In this document: positions 9,046 to 17,124 of the stretch, in pieces
How positions within the stretch are numbered: the first letter of the stretch is position 1
Layout of the letters: each line of letters begins with the position of its first letter
Assembly: GCF_016429155.1 (NCBI RefSeq)
Contig: NZ_JAELUC010000002.1
Span: 62,001-126,000 of the forward strand
From: Pedobacter sp. ASV12
GTDB lineage: Bacteria > Bacteroidota > Bacteroidia > Sphingobacteriales > Sphingobacteriaceae
Length of the DNA stretch: 64,000 nucleotides
Reading direction: 5' to 3'
Position numbers and translations under genes: made by a program
Notes under the pieces: generated by a model
The model's database searches: none
The model's input: only the letters and a program-made list of their open reading frames with translations
Told to the model about the DNA's origin: nothing

Positions 9046-9094
9046 TAGCCCTAATCCAAGAGATTCTTGGTAAAAATCTGTTAAGCTAGGGCTA
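9046..9094. other. Nested inverted repeat between truA and the DinB gene
   Basis: An outer 8-bp arm pair (TAGCCCTA / TAGGGCTA) encloses a separate 6-bp hairpin (CCAAGA-GAT-TCTTGG). It lies downstream of the DinB gene and upstream of truA, both on the minus strand. No T-run follows the structure, so it is not a typical intrinsic terminator. It could be an mRNA processing or attenuating structure. Confidence 0.45.
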
Positions 9095-9110
9095 AAACAC
9101 CATATCGGCT

Positions 9111-9587
9111 TTATGCTACCCGTTTTACCAATTTCTTTAAAGCCAGGCTGCAGCCATAATGCAGGCCATCGTGCGATACGATAAACGTTACGGCATCCTT
9201 AACGTTTTGTAGGCTCAGGCCCGGATAGGTAGAAATGGTGTAAGGCGAATAATTGTCGAATTTGTTGGTTTTGAGATCGGCTTCCAACTGGTCGATAGTA
9301 CTGAGCAGGTAAGCCTTCATTTGGCTTATTTCTTCATCGCTGAAAGGCCTTTCGGGCTTAGAGCCGTTTTTGTAAAGGTCGATCAAGTGTTCTTCGATGA
9401 CGAAAGGATTGCCCGATAGTCGATAGCACAAAATCTGCTGACTTACCACCAAATGGCCAACCTGCCAGGCCAGGTTATTGTTAAAACCCTGCGGGATGTG
9501 GTTCAGCTCTGCCGTAGAAAGATCGGCAATGATACTCAGTAATTTGTTGCGCGAGGCGCGGATAACTTCTAAAATTTTTTCCATCAT
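9111..9587 (-). CDS. DinB family protein
   Basis: A 158-residue four-helix DinB/YfiT-like protein. Candidate metal-ligand histidines are in NLAWQVGHLVVSQQ and in FIVSHDGLHYG near the C-terminus. Members include bacillithiol or glutathione S-transferase-like enzymes, but most are uncharacterised. The gene starts directly after the stop of the SRPBCC gene upstream, so the two are almost certainly cotranscribed with the ThuA gene. Confidence 0.83.
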   Translation of the reverse strand: MMEKILEVIRASRNKLLSIIADLSTAELNHIPQGFNNNLAWQVGHLVVSQQILCYRLSGNPFVIEEHLIDLYKNGSKPERPFSDEEISQMKAYLLSTIDQLEADLKTNKFDNYSPYTISTYPGLSLQNVKDAVTFIVSHDGLHYGCSLALKKLVKRVA

Positions 9588-10079
9588 TTAATTGTTAAGC
9601 ATAGGTTTAAAGCGATTGTCTTTGTTTCTTAAGTCCAAGCCGCCCTCGTATACCGATTTGAGGTTGACCAAATAAAACGACCAGCCTCCATGGCAGCCTA
9701 AACGGATATATTTTTTGCTGTTGTCGTCGGTAGGGATGTTCTTTTGGGTAAGGGTTACTACAGTATATCCGTTTTCTTGGGCTAAGGTAATGCCTACAAG
9801 GCAGTTTCCGGCAAAGGTAAATTCAAAAAAAGTTTGGCCGTCGGCCTGTGTTACCTGGCCCTTCTCCACATCGTTGTAAAGGAACCAGCGCCAAACGTAG
9901 CTATGGCCAACTGTGGCCAATTGTGTCGCATCGATAGGTTGGTTATCGCTAGCCAAATAGTCGGCTTCGCTCAAAAACCATTTTTCTATTTCTTTAGTGG
10001 CCCAGGCCTTGTAAATGGTTTGCATATCGGCTTTGATAGCTATTCGGAGCGTAAAGGAAGTCCAGTCAAAATTTTCCAT
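9588..10079 (-). CDS. SRPBCC/AHSA1-like protein
   Basis: A 163-residue START-like protein of the activator-of-Hsp90-ATPase-homologue type. It shows the usual opening (LRIAIKADMQTIYKAWAT), a KWFLSEA segment, and a C-terminal helix region (GWSFYLVNLKSVYEGG). The family binds hydrophobic ligands in a deep cavity; its function here is unknown. It sits 3 bp after the ThuA gene and directly before the DinB gene, forming a three-gene unit on the minus strand. Confidence 0.83.
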   Translation of the reverse strand: MENFDWTSFTLRIAIKADMQTIYKAWATKEIEKWFLSEADYLASDNQPIDATQLATVGHSYVWRWFLYNDVEKGQVTQADGQTFFEFTFAGNCLVGITLAQENGYTVVTLTQKNIPTDDNSKKYIRLGCHGGWSFYLVNLKSVYEGGLDLRNKDNRFKPMLNN

Positions 10080-10082
10080 GGC

Positions 10083-10946
10083 TTATTTTTTAGGCTTTGT
10101 TTTTTTGCCGTTTCCAAGCCACAGCAACCCATCGATAATCATTTGGTTTTGAATGTCATTGTCGAAAGTGTAGGATAGGGTTTTAACATCTTTGCCGTAT
10201 TGGTGTTCATAATCCATATCGTTGTGGCCCATGTTTACGTAAATCATCCTGTAGTTTTTGTTGCTCCATACGACCGGATAGTAGCCCGTGTGCCAAATTT
10301 CGTATGCTTTAGGACCGGTGCCCAAAGGGAAGCTGGTCGAATCGATGCTGAGCAAAATATCGATGTTTGGGTTTTTGCGCAGGTCTTTTTCCCATCTGTA
10401 CCACTCGTTGGGTTGCGATTTAAAGGTTTCGGGCAGGTTTTTGGTTGCTGGATGTTTGCGGTTAACCCTCAAGATGGCCGAAGTTGGCCGCCAGGTGTTG
10501 CTGCCGTATTGGCCAGTACCTAAAAACTCGTTGTGGTACCAGTTCCAGTTTTGTTCGTAGGCAGAAGGGGTAAGGGCAAAGGCCGAAAAGTGAAAGCCCA
10601 TCCAGGCGCCTCCGGTTTTCATGTAGTTTTCGAAAGCAAGGCGTTGTTCGGGCTTTTCAGGTCGGGTGTCTAAAAAGAGCACCACTTGGTATTTGGCCAA
10701 AAATGCCGCATTTAAATTGTTCCAGTTGGCAGTAGAGTCGTAACTGAAACCGTATTTTGCGGCCATTTTAGGAAACCACTGATTGGCTTCGTGCACATAG
10801 CTTACATGGGCCATATCGTTTTTGCCGGTGTAAAAGGCAATGACGTTGAATTTTGATTTTTTTTGCGCGTAGATACTGTTTGCAGATAGGACACAGCAAA
10901 TGATGAGGGCAAGGGCTAATAGTTTGTTTCTAAAGGATCGTCGCAT
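10083..10946 (-). CDS. Secreted ThuA-like protein
   Basis: A 287-residue protein with a signal peptide (MRRSFRNKLLALALIICC...IYAQ), followed by a class I glutamine-amidotransferase-like ThuA domain. Landmarks are VIAFYTGKNDMAHVSYV near the start, GGAWMGFHFSAFA in the middle and VWSNKNYRMIYVNMGHND near the end. ThuA domains occur in sugar-metabolism loci, but the reaction is not established. The reading frame is open to 11051, but that extension would cover the terminator of the upstream S9 peptidase gene, so the start is set at 10946; an ATG at 10970 is also possible. Confidence 0.82.
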   Translation of the reverse strand: MRRSFRNKLLALALIICCVLSANSIYAQKKSKFNVIAFYTGKNDMAHVSYVHEANQWFPKMAAKYGFSYDSTANWNNLNAAFLAKYQVVLFLDTRPEKPEQRLAFENYMKTGGAWMGFHFSAFALTPSAYEQNWNWYHNEFLGTGQYGSNTWRPTSAILRVNRKHPATKNLPETFKSQPNEWYRWEKDLRKNPNIDILLSIDSTSFPLGTGPKAYEIWHTGYYPVVWSNKNYRMIYVNMGHNDMDYEHQYGKDVKTLSYTFDNDIQNQMIIDGLLWLGNGKKTKPKK

Positions 10947-11011
10947 ACGTGAATTGGGGTTAGGGTTCATTAAATAAAGATACTGTTTTGGCACATCAAG
11001 AAAGAGCACAA

Positions 11012-11046
11012 ATAAAAAAGCTTGCCAACTTAGCGATGGCAAGCTT
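11012..11046 (-). terminator. Intrinsic terminator after the S9 peptidase gene
   Basis: Perfect 10-bp stem AAGCTTGCCA / TGGCAAGCTT with a 9-base loop, followed on the minus strand by a T-rich run (TTTTTTATTTG). It lies 19 bp past the peptidase stop codon. Confidence 0.85.
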
Positions 11047-11064
11047 ATCATGCGGTAATTTTTA

Positions 11065-13473
11065 TTATTTGGCGTTTTTAACGTAAGTGTTGAGCCAAGT
11101 GTTCATTTCCCAAAGCATGTGCAGGATGTTTTCCTTGCCACGGTAACCGTGCGCCTCGTAAGGCAGGAACACGAAACGCGTAGTGCCACCAAAGCCTTTA
11201 ATGGCATTGAACAAGCGCTCGCTGTTGATCGGGAAAGTACCTTGGTTGTCGTCCATTTCGCCGTGGATCAATAAAATTGGGGTCTTGATTTTGTTGGCAT
11301 AGCTGAATGGGCTCATTTCATAGTACAGCTGAGGCGCTTCCCAATAGGTACGGTCTTCGTTTTGGAAGCCAAAAGGCGTAAGCGTTCTGTTGTAGGCACC
11401 GCTGCGCGCAATACCTGCTTTGAACAAATTGGTATGCGCCAACAGGTTGGCAGTCATGAAGGCGCCGTAGCTGTGGCCACCTACGGCCATGCGGTTTCTG
11501 TCGCCAACACCCATTTCGCTTAATTTGTTGATGGCGGCTTCGGCATTCAGTTTCAGTTGCTCTACAAAAGTATCGTTGGGTTTTTTGCCGTCTTTGGCCA
11601 CAATCGGCATTTCGGCATTGTCTAAAATGGCGTAGCCTTGGGTAACGAAGAATAAGGGACCACCAGAGCTGATGGTGGTAAACCGGTCTTGAGAGCCGCG
11701 TACCTGAGCCGCATCAGCAGCCGAATTGAACTCACGTGGGTAGGCCCAGATCAATACCGGCAATGGTCCGTCTTTATCTTTGTTATAGCCTTTTGGCAGG
11801 TACAAATCGCCTGTTAAATCAATGCCATCGGCACGTTTGTAGGAAATTTTTTGCTTGGTAACGCCATCCAATTGGGTATAAGGATTGGTGAAATTGGTGA
11901 TCTGCCTGTCGGCAACACGCAAAATCAGGTTTTTGATGAAATAGTTTGGCACGTCTTTCTGGCTTTCTTTGCGGGTAAGCAATACCAGCTTTTGAGGATC
12001 TAAAACATCGGTCACCATTTCGAAAGAGCCCGGTTGGCAACGCCAAAGGATTTCCGATTTTTTGGTAGCCAGGTCAAATTTAACCAAGAAAGGCAAATCT
12101 CCCTTTTCTGAAGCACCAGTAGGATTGTTGAGCAACAATTTGGTGCCGTTATCGGTGGTAAGGATTACCTGGCGACCGTATTTGTTCTTTTCGGTAACCG
12201 GCATACCCGGGTTGTTGTAGGCATCGGTAGTGTTCAGTTCGTACAAGGTTTCTAAAGCTCCGGTACTCGGATTAAAACGGCTTAGTTTCGACGTTTGTTT
12301 GATCCTCGAATTTTCCCTAACCAAAGCCAACGAGGCATTGCCCCAGCTGATACCACCATAACGCATTTTGGTTTTCAAAAGCTCTTTTGGAGTACCGTTA
12401 AAAGGTGCCGAGAGCGATAAAACCTGATCGTGGTATTCAACATTCTTTTTAATCAAGCCACTGTCTAATGGAACGGCCCATACGATGGTAGCAGGCTCGT
12501 CGTCGCGCCAATCGAAACCTCTAGGCACATTTTGAACGTTGTCATAGCCTGATGGACGTACTTCGGTAGAAGGCAAATCGGCCAGTTGCTTAACCACTTT
12601 TCCAGTTCTGTCGGTAATGTTTACTACCGAAGGGAAGCCACCCGCCGAAACCAGGTAAGAGAATGGTTTTTTAATGGTTCTTACCATCATGTAGTTTTTG
12701 TCGGGCGAGAGCGAAATGCCACTGTAAATGGCTGGTTTGCCAATCGGTGTTTCTACGCCACCTTTGTTTTGTACCAGTTGCGAGGTCGCAAAAAATTCGA
12801 ATAACTGCTCGTCGAACGGCGATTTGATCAGATCCTGCAACGTAGCACTAGGGGCAGCCTTGCCCAGGTTTTCCTGGATGGTTGGTCCTTTTGGTGTTAA
12901 CGGACGCTTTGGCGCCAAGCTGGCCGCTTTGGTAGCTACGCGGTAAAGTAGCGTATTGTCGTCAACCCAAGTAGCGCCACCACCCATAATGGCATTTAGA
13001 GGCTGCTTGTTAATTTTGGTGGCCTTGGCCGTTGCTACATCGATTACATAGAGGTCAACCCTGTTCTGGGTAGTCTGTGTAAAGGCAATTTTGGTTTCGC
13101 TTGGGCTCCAGCTTACGTTGCCGGCATACAAAGGCGTAGGCAAGCCAATAACCGTTGCCGTTTTACCTGTTTTAATGTTTTTAAGGGTAAAATTATTGAT
13201 GAACGTTTGTCGGCTGGCCGAATAGTTGTTCGGGTTGATGCGCATGCCGGCAATGCGGTATTCGGGCATGGCGAGCTCCTCAACAGAAGGGTAGGAATTG
13301 CGCTCGCTGAACAGCATCCATTCGGCCTTGCTGTCTATGCTTACGCCTGGTGTTGGCTTAGCCAACAACAGATCGGCAATTGCCTTTGGAGGCATTTGGT
13401 AGCTCACGGCATCCTGCGCATAAGCACTTCCGCCAAGGGCAATCAAGAATAAATTGAGTAGTAGTTTTTTCAT
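11065..13473 (-). CDS. Secreted S9 family serine peptidase (prolyl-oligopeptidase fold)
   Basis: An 802-residue exported peptidase with signal peptide MKKLLLNLFLIALGGSAYAQ. The N-terminal half is a beta-propeller domain with WD-like repeats (for example SWSPSETKIAFTQTTQN). The C-terminal alpha/beta-hydrolase domain carries the nucleophile Ser668 in GGHSYGAF, an Asp in HGEMDDNQG and a His in PYEAHGYRG. The layout is closest to glutamyl endopeptidase/dipeptidyl-peptidase-like S9 enzymes. The start at 13473 is set by the signal peptide; the frame is open 15 codons further upstream. Confidence 0.9.
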   Translation of the reverse strand: MKKLLLNLFLIALGGSAYAQDAVSYQMPPKAIADLLLAKPTPGVSIDSKAEWMLFSERNSYPSVEELAMPEYRIAGMRINPNNYSASRQTFINNFTLKNIKTGKTATVIGLPTPLYAGNVSWSPSETKIAFTQTTQNRVDLYVIDVATAKATKINKQPLNAIMGGGATWVDDNTLLYRVATKAASLAPKRPLTPKGPTIQENLGKAAPSATLQDLIKSPFDEQLFEFFATSQLVQNKGGVETPIGKPAIYSGISLSPDKNYMMVRTIKKPFSYLVSAGGFPSVVNITDRTGKVVKQLADLPSTEVRPSGYDNVQNVPRGFDWRDDEPATIVWAVPLDSGLIKKNVEYHDQVLSLSAPFNGTPKELLKTKMRYGGISWGNASLALVRENSRIKQTSKLSRFNPSTGALETLYELNTTDAYNNPGMPVTEKNKYGRQVILTTDNGTKLLLNNPTGASEKGDLPFLVKFDLATKKSEILWRCQPGSFEMVTDVLDPQKLVLLTRKESQKDVPNYFIKNLILRVADRQITNFTNPYTQLDGVTKQKISYKRADGIDLTGDLYLPKGYNKDKDGPLPVLIWAYPREFNSAADAAQVRGSQDRFTTISSGGPLFFVTQGYAILDNAEMPIVAKDGKKPNDTFVEQLKLNAEAAINKLSEMGVGDRNRMAVGGHSYGAFMTANLLAHTNLFKAGIARSGAYNRTLTPFGFQNEDRTYWEAPQLYYEMSPFSYANKIKTPILLIHGEMDDNQGTFPINSERLFNAIKGFGGTTRFVFLPYEAHGYRGKENILHMLWEMNTWLNTYVKNAK

Positions 13474-13582
13474 CAGCTTTAAGTTGTTTTTAATGATGAT
13501 GAAGCAATCATGCGCCATTGTGCACGCTGTTTCATTTGAATAAGGATAAGTTTTCGGTTAGGGCTTGCCTAAAATAGGCTCT

Positions 13583-13613
13583 TAAACTTACACATTGTTT
13601 AAATGATTAGCAA
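13583..13613 (-). promoter_or_regulatory. Candidate promoter of the S9 peptidase gene
   Basis: Minus strand: TTG at 13613-13611, 20-bp spacer, then TAAGTTTA at 13590-13583, one mismatch from TAnnTTTG. It lies about 110 bp before the ATG. The rest of the gap between 13474 and 13787 shows only the terminator listed next. Confidence 0.4.
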
Positions 13614-13684
13614 TTTGTATCAAAAATTTGATGAAATCGGCCTAAGGTTAAATACGGTGCCAAACAGCTTTGATGGGCTGTAGC

Positions 13685-13720
13685 AAAAAAGCTGGCATGT
13701 TTTTGCTTTAACATGCCAGC
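13685..13720 (-). terminator. Intrinsic terminator of the sigma-factor operon
   Basis: Stem GCTGGCATGTT / AACATGCCAGC with an 8-base loop, followed on the minus strand by six Ts. It is about 70 bp after the last gene of the five-gene operon at 13787-16985. Confidence 0.85.
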
Positions 13721-13786
13721 CTCTTGGGAAGGAATCCAGTAAGCGTCTTGACTTCGGTTGGTAAAACGACTGCTTTTTTTTATGCC

Positions 13787-14239
13787 TTAGATCTTGGTTA
13801 GTGCAAGCAGGGCAATAGCTGGTGTGTGTGGCGTGTTTACCTGTGGAAAAGGACTGATGTTTTTGAGCTGGATGATGTAATTGGTGCCGTTTAGCGTAAT
13901 TGGCGCCAAGTCTTTTTGGTCTTTGGGCACAGCGCCTCCAATGTAAAGGCTAAGGTTTTTTTCGGAGCCTATGCTCAGGTCTTTGATTTTAAGCGTAACC
14001 ATTCCGTAGCCTGCCGAGATGCAATCGGCATATAAGGGGCATCGGCTGTCTTGTACCGCGGTTAAAGCAACCGTTGTTATCACCTTGTCGCCTTGCTTAA
14101 ACTCGTAGGTTTGGGCTTGGCTTACCGTAAACTGTGCGGAAAGGTCTGCCGTTTTGTCTTTTTTGCAGGCGATGGCCATAATGAGCAAGAAAAGTGCAAA
14201 TAAGCTTCCTGGCAATGGATTTTGTTTCAATGTTTTCAT
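13787..14239 (-). CDS. Small lipoprotein with a D-[ST]-RCP-x4-C motif (paralogue 2)
   Basis: A 150-residue lipoprotein; the signal ends at LLIMAIACKKDK. After it comes a beta-rich domain with VQDSRCPLYADC, KIKDLSIGSEKNLSLYIGG and NGTNYIIQLKNISPF. It is clearly paralogous to the adjacent upstream gene. The motif with two nearby cysteines is common in uncharacterised Bacteroidota lipoproteins, and a disulfide is plausible. The function is unknown. The frame is open far upstream, but that extension reads the neighbour gene in the wrong frame. It is the last gene of the sigma-factor operon. Confidence 0.85.
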   Translation of the reverse strand: MKTLKQNPLPGSLFALFLLIMAIACKKDKTADLSAQFTVSQAQTYEFKQGDKVITTVALTAVQDSRCPLYADCISAGYGMVTLKIKDLSIGSEKNLSLYIGGAVPKDQKDLAPITLNGTNYIIQLKNISPFPQVNTPHTPAIALLALTKI

Positions 14240-14250
14240 GGAGTTAGGGT

Positions 14251-14697
14251 TTAAAGCTTGCTTAACATGAGGTAGGCCGTTTTTTCGCCGGTATCGGTAC
14301 CGCGATAAGGAGTGATGTCTCTGAGCTGGATAATGTAGCTGGTACCATTGATATTGATTTTGGCGAGGTCTTTTTGGGCCTTCGGCAGGTTGTAGCCAAT
14401 GTAAAGGGTAAGGTTCTTTTCTTGTGCAATGCCCATATCCTTGATAGAAACGGTTGCCTTGGCCAATCCGGCAAGTGCACAAAAAGCATTGGGCGGGCAA
14501 CGGGTATCTTCGATGGCCGTTACAACAAGTTCGACAGCCGTTTGGCCTTTGGGGTTCAGTTCGATGGGCCTGTTTTGGACAAGGGTATAATTGCCCGAAA
14601 GATCGACAGCTTTGTCTTTTTTGCACCCTACCAGTGCAATGGCGATCGCAAAGACCAGTAAATTGGCTTTAAAGCTTGTTTTTTGCAAAGATTTCAT
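14251..14697 (-). CDS. Small lipoprotein with a D-[ST]-RCP-x4-C motif (paralogue 1)
   Basis: A 148-residue lipoprotein; the signal ends at AIALVGCKKDK. The mature part carries IEDTRCPPNAFC, SIKDMGIAQEKNLTLYIGY and NGTSYIIQLRDITPY, matching the downstream gene over nearly its full length. The two genes are 11 bp apart and probably arose by tandem duplication. It is 9 bp downstream of the beta-barrel gene. The function is unknown; a surface or periplasmic role under control of the ECF sigma factor is an inference. Confidence 0.85.
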   Translation of the reverse strand: MKSLQKTSFKANLLVFAIAIALVGCKKDKAVDLSGNYTLVQNRPIELNPKGQTAVELVVTAIEDTRCPPNAFCALAGLAKATVSIKDMGIAQEKNLTLYIGYNLPKAQKDLAKININGTSYIIQLRDITPYRGTDTGEKTAYLMLSKL

Positions 14698-14706
14698 GAT
14701 TTTGGT

Positions 14707-16038
14707 TTATTTTTTCTGGCCAGTAAAATTGAATCTCAGGTTAATGCCCGCAGTATTGATCTTGAGGTTTTTTTCGCCCATGCTGCCAATGGTTGGCTTA
14801 AAATAAGGTTCGAAAATAATCGTGTTTCTGCCTATGCTTTGGCTAAGGCCTACCGCAATAATCGCGCTATTGGCAAAATCGAAGCCCTTAAATTTGCTCT
14901 CTTCGGTTTGTTTTTCAATGGGAACACTTTTAACAAAGGCAGCCGAATTTTGAACGGTATAGTCATAAGTGTAGCGCTGAAGTAAGTAGGAGTTGGAATT
15001 GATGCCCGTGGCCAGGTAAAAATTCTTCTTTTTGCCCGGATAGAATTTAACGGTAATGGGAATGTCTATGCTTAGCAGTTGGGCATTTACCTTGATGTCG
15101 CTGATGCGGCTTTCGCGGCTCATTACATTGTAGGCCATGGCTTGGTTAGACACATCGCTGGCTAAATTTTGCGGAACGGTGCGGTTGTTATCGTAAGAAA
15201 GCCTGTTCTGGCTGAGTCCGGCACCCACGCTTACCAATAGGCTTTGGCTTACCTTGATGTTGGCATTGACCCCGAAACCTGCATTTACTTTGGCCGTATT
15301 GTTGGCATAATAGTTTACAAAGGTGCCGGTATATACATCGAAAGAATTGCTGAGTTCTTGCTGTTTATCTTCTTTTTTGTTGTTGCCACTGGCCATCAAA
15401 ATCTGGCTTTGCGCTTTCAAAAATTCTTCGGTGGTTTTTTTCTGGGGCGCATTGTCTTTAATCGGCTTGGCTGGCTGATCGGGCACGGCCGCCACAACTA
15501 GCGGGTTAGCAGCCGGATTTGGGGCTGGCTGATTGGCAATAACCTGCTGCGGAGGCACTATATTTTTCGAGATGCTATCTTTTTGCACCAGAGCCACATT
15601 GACCGGCACAACGCTGCTTGGATTGTCTTTTGGGTTTTTAGCAATTTGATGAGCAAACCTTAAATCTTGATTTGGCGAAGTTCCTTTTTGCCGACTTGGC
15701 TTTTGGTTGGCTACAATTGCGGTGCTTTCGGTTTGTACAGGCGAATTTGGGGTTAAAGTATCATCGGCTTTGTAAGCGGGTTGCTCTTTTTTGGGTGTTT
15801 TTGTCAGGTAATCGGTATGCTCTATTTTTGGGCTATTTTTTTGCGTAAACAAGAAGAGGCCGGCCACTACTAAAATAGAGGCCGCAATGCCCGAAAGCCA
15901 CCAGATAGGCAATTTTTTGCTTGGCGCTTCAGGATATTTTTTGCGCAGTTCGGCCCAGCCGTTTTCACTTAGGCCATCATCCACATCTTCAAACAGGGCT
16001 TTAATATGCCTTGTTAGTTCTTCATCTTGCTGCTTCAT
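14707..16038 (-). CDS. Anti-sigma-like N-terminus fused to an outer-membrane beta-barrel-like domain
   Basis: A 443-residue protein. The first 45 residues are cytosolic and charged. They are followed by one membrane helix (IWWLSGIAASILVVAGLFLF), a long Pro/Lys/Gln-rich spacer (about residues 70-220), and a C-terminal region of alternating strands (about 235-440, such as FGVNANIKVSQSLLVSVGAG) ending in INLRFNFTGQKK. The start overlaps the sigma-factor stop by 4 bp, the classic place for an anti-sigma factor. How an inner-membrane helix and a barrel-like domain sit in one chain is unclear; the spacer could cross the periplasm. This architecture recurs next to ECF sigma genes in Bacteroidota, but its role is not established as far as I know. 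Confidence 0.8.
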   Translation of the reverse strand: MKQQDEELTRHIKALFEDVDDGLSENGWAELRKKYPEAPSKKLPIWWLSGIAASILVVAGLFLFTQKNSPKIEHTDYLTKTPKKEQPAYKADDTLTPNSPVQTESTAIVANQKPSRQKGTSPNQDLRFAHQIAKNPKDNPSSVVPVNVALVQKDSISKNIVPPQQVIANQPAPNPAANPLVVAAVPDQPAKPIKDNAPQKKTTEEFLKAQSQILMASGNNKKEDKQQELSNSFDVYTGTFVNYYANNTAKVNAGFGVNANIKVSQSLLVSVGAGLSQNRLSYDNNRTVPQNLASDVSNQAMAYNVMSRESRISDIKVNAQLLSIDIPITVKFYPGKKKNFYLATGINSNSYLLQRYTYDYTVQNSAAFVKSVPIEKQTEESKFKGFDFANSAIIAVGLSQSIGRNTIIFEPYFKPTIGSMGEKNLKINTAGINLRFNFTGQKK

Positions 16039-16589
16039 CGTGTATAAATTGAATAATTGCTCAATAAACTCTTCAGGGCCTGTTTTGCCCTGGTTAGGTA
16101 AGTTCTCGACGAACTTTCGGGGATATTCAGCATCTCCCCAATTTCTTTGTGGCTATAGCCGTCTATTTCGTATAAGTTAAAAACCAAATGCTGTGTTTCG
16201 TTCAGGTTCTTCATCAACTTCAGGATATCTTTGGCCGAAAGCTGATCGATTGCCGAATGGTAGGTAGTTTGTACTTCGGTATCTACCATTTCTATCGCCT
16301 GATTGAAACGCATGTTCCTTCTTTTATGGTCGAGCGAGGTGTTGACTAATATTTTCCTAAACCAGGCCTTGAAATCGGCATCCTCCCTAAACGTATGCAA
16401 CGATTTGAAAACCTTGATAAAAGAATCGTTAACCACTTCCAAGGCGTCTTCCTGATTGATCAGGTACCTCGAAGCCACTCCCAATGCGTAGCCATAAAAC
16501 TGTTTGTACAGCAATTCCTGAAACTGCAGATTTCCATCTTTACAGTTTCTCAATAAGTCGTTAAGAGGAGTCGCCTGTGGCTTGGCCAT
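16035..16589 (-). CDS. ECF-type RNA polymerase sigma factor
   Basis: A 184-residue sigma-70 family protein. Region 2 is visible as GVASRYLINQEDALEVVNDSF with FKAWFRKILVNTSLDHKRR, and region 4 as VFNLYEIDGYSHKEIGEMLN followed by the helix ESSSRTYLTRAKQALK. It starts immediately after the stop of the upstream lipoprotein gene and overlaps the following gene by 4 bp (ATGA). The following protein is the likely partner or antagonist. Confidence 0.93.
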   Translation of the reverse strand: MAKPQATPLNDLLRNCKDGNLQFQELLYKQFYGYALGVASRYLINQEDALEVVNDSFIKVFKSLHTFREDADFKAWFRKILVNTSLDHKRRNMRFNQAIEMVDTEVQTTYHSAIDQLSAKDILKLMKNLNETQHLVFNLYEIDGYSHKEIGEMLNIPESSSRTYLTRAKQALKSLLSNYSIYTR

Positions 16590-16985
16590 TTATTGTCTGA
16601 TGCGCTTTAAACGATATTGGTAATAATTGTAAACTTGACTGGGATGATAAGGTATCATCTTGTCCAAAATTAAGCTATCTCCCTTGGTTTCGTATTGGTA
16701 ATCGTTGTTTAATATCAGCCCCCAGTCAAAATCAGCCGTCCAAATGTTCTCATCGGTAAATCGAACCATCTTATCTACCAGCACAAATTTGCCGCTGCCC
16801 CTGCCTTTTAGGCTTTGGTAACGGTTGCCCTTAAATACTATTCTAGCTTCGCTGCTCGTCATTTTACCATCAACAATGGTTCTAAAAGTGCCCACATATG
16901 TGCCATTAAATGCGCTTTGGCCTGGATCCTTTTTACATGCCGAAAAAGACAGAGCCAGTACAGATAAGTATAAGATCCTTCTCAT
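16590..16985 (-). CDS. Small lipoprotein, lipocalin-like pattern
   Basis: A 131-residue lipoprotein; the signal ends at LALSFSACKKD. The mature part, FNGTYVGTFRTIVDGK...SEARIVFKGNRYQSLKG...DSLILDKMIPYH, shows the alternating strands of small calycin-like lipoproteins. I do not recognise a characterised family. It is the first gene of the sigma-factor operon; its stop directly abuts the sigma-factor ATG. Confidence 0.75.
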   Translation of the reverse strand: MRRILYLSVLALSFSACKKDPGQSAFNGTYVGTFRTIVDGKMTSSEARIVFKGNRYQSLKGRGSGKFVLVDKMVRFTDENIWTADFDWGLILNNDYQYETKGDSLILDKMIPYHPSQVYNYYQYRLKRIRQ

Positions 16986-17098
16986 GTTTAGTTTGTTTTA
17001 TAATAGCCATACGCTGATTTGAGGCCAAACGCTACAGGCTTTTCTAAAAAAGAACAGATAGATGCACTGTAATTGGCCAGCCTACCCTTTATATTTCG

Positions 17099-17106
17099 TA
17101 AATTTG
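17099..17106 (+). promoter_or_regulatory. -7 promoter element before the DEAD-box-like gene
   Basis: TAAATTTG is a perfect TAnnTTTG box ending 18 bases before the GTG at 17125. It lies downstream of the ATG at 17062, which argues that translation starts at the GTG. A TTG at 17073-17075 is a possible but widely spaced -33 box. Confidence 0.5.
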
Positions 17107-17124
17107 CCTTTCAATATAATAACG

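Noticed and set aside
13787-14626. A 279-codon version of the last lipoprotein gene
   Set aside because: The first 129 codons read the paralogous neighbour gene in the wrong frame; the lipoprotein signal shows the true start at 14239.
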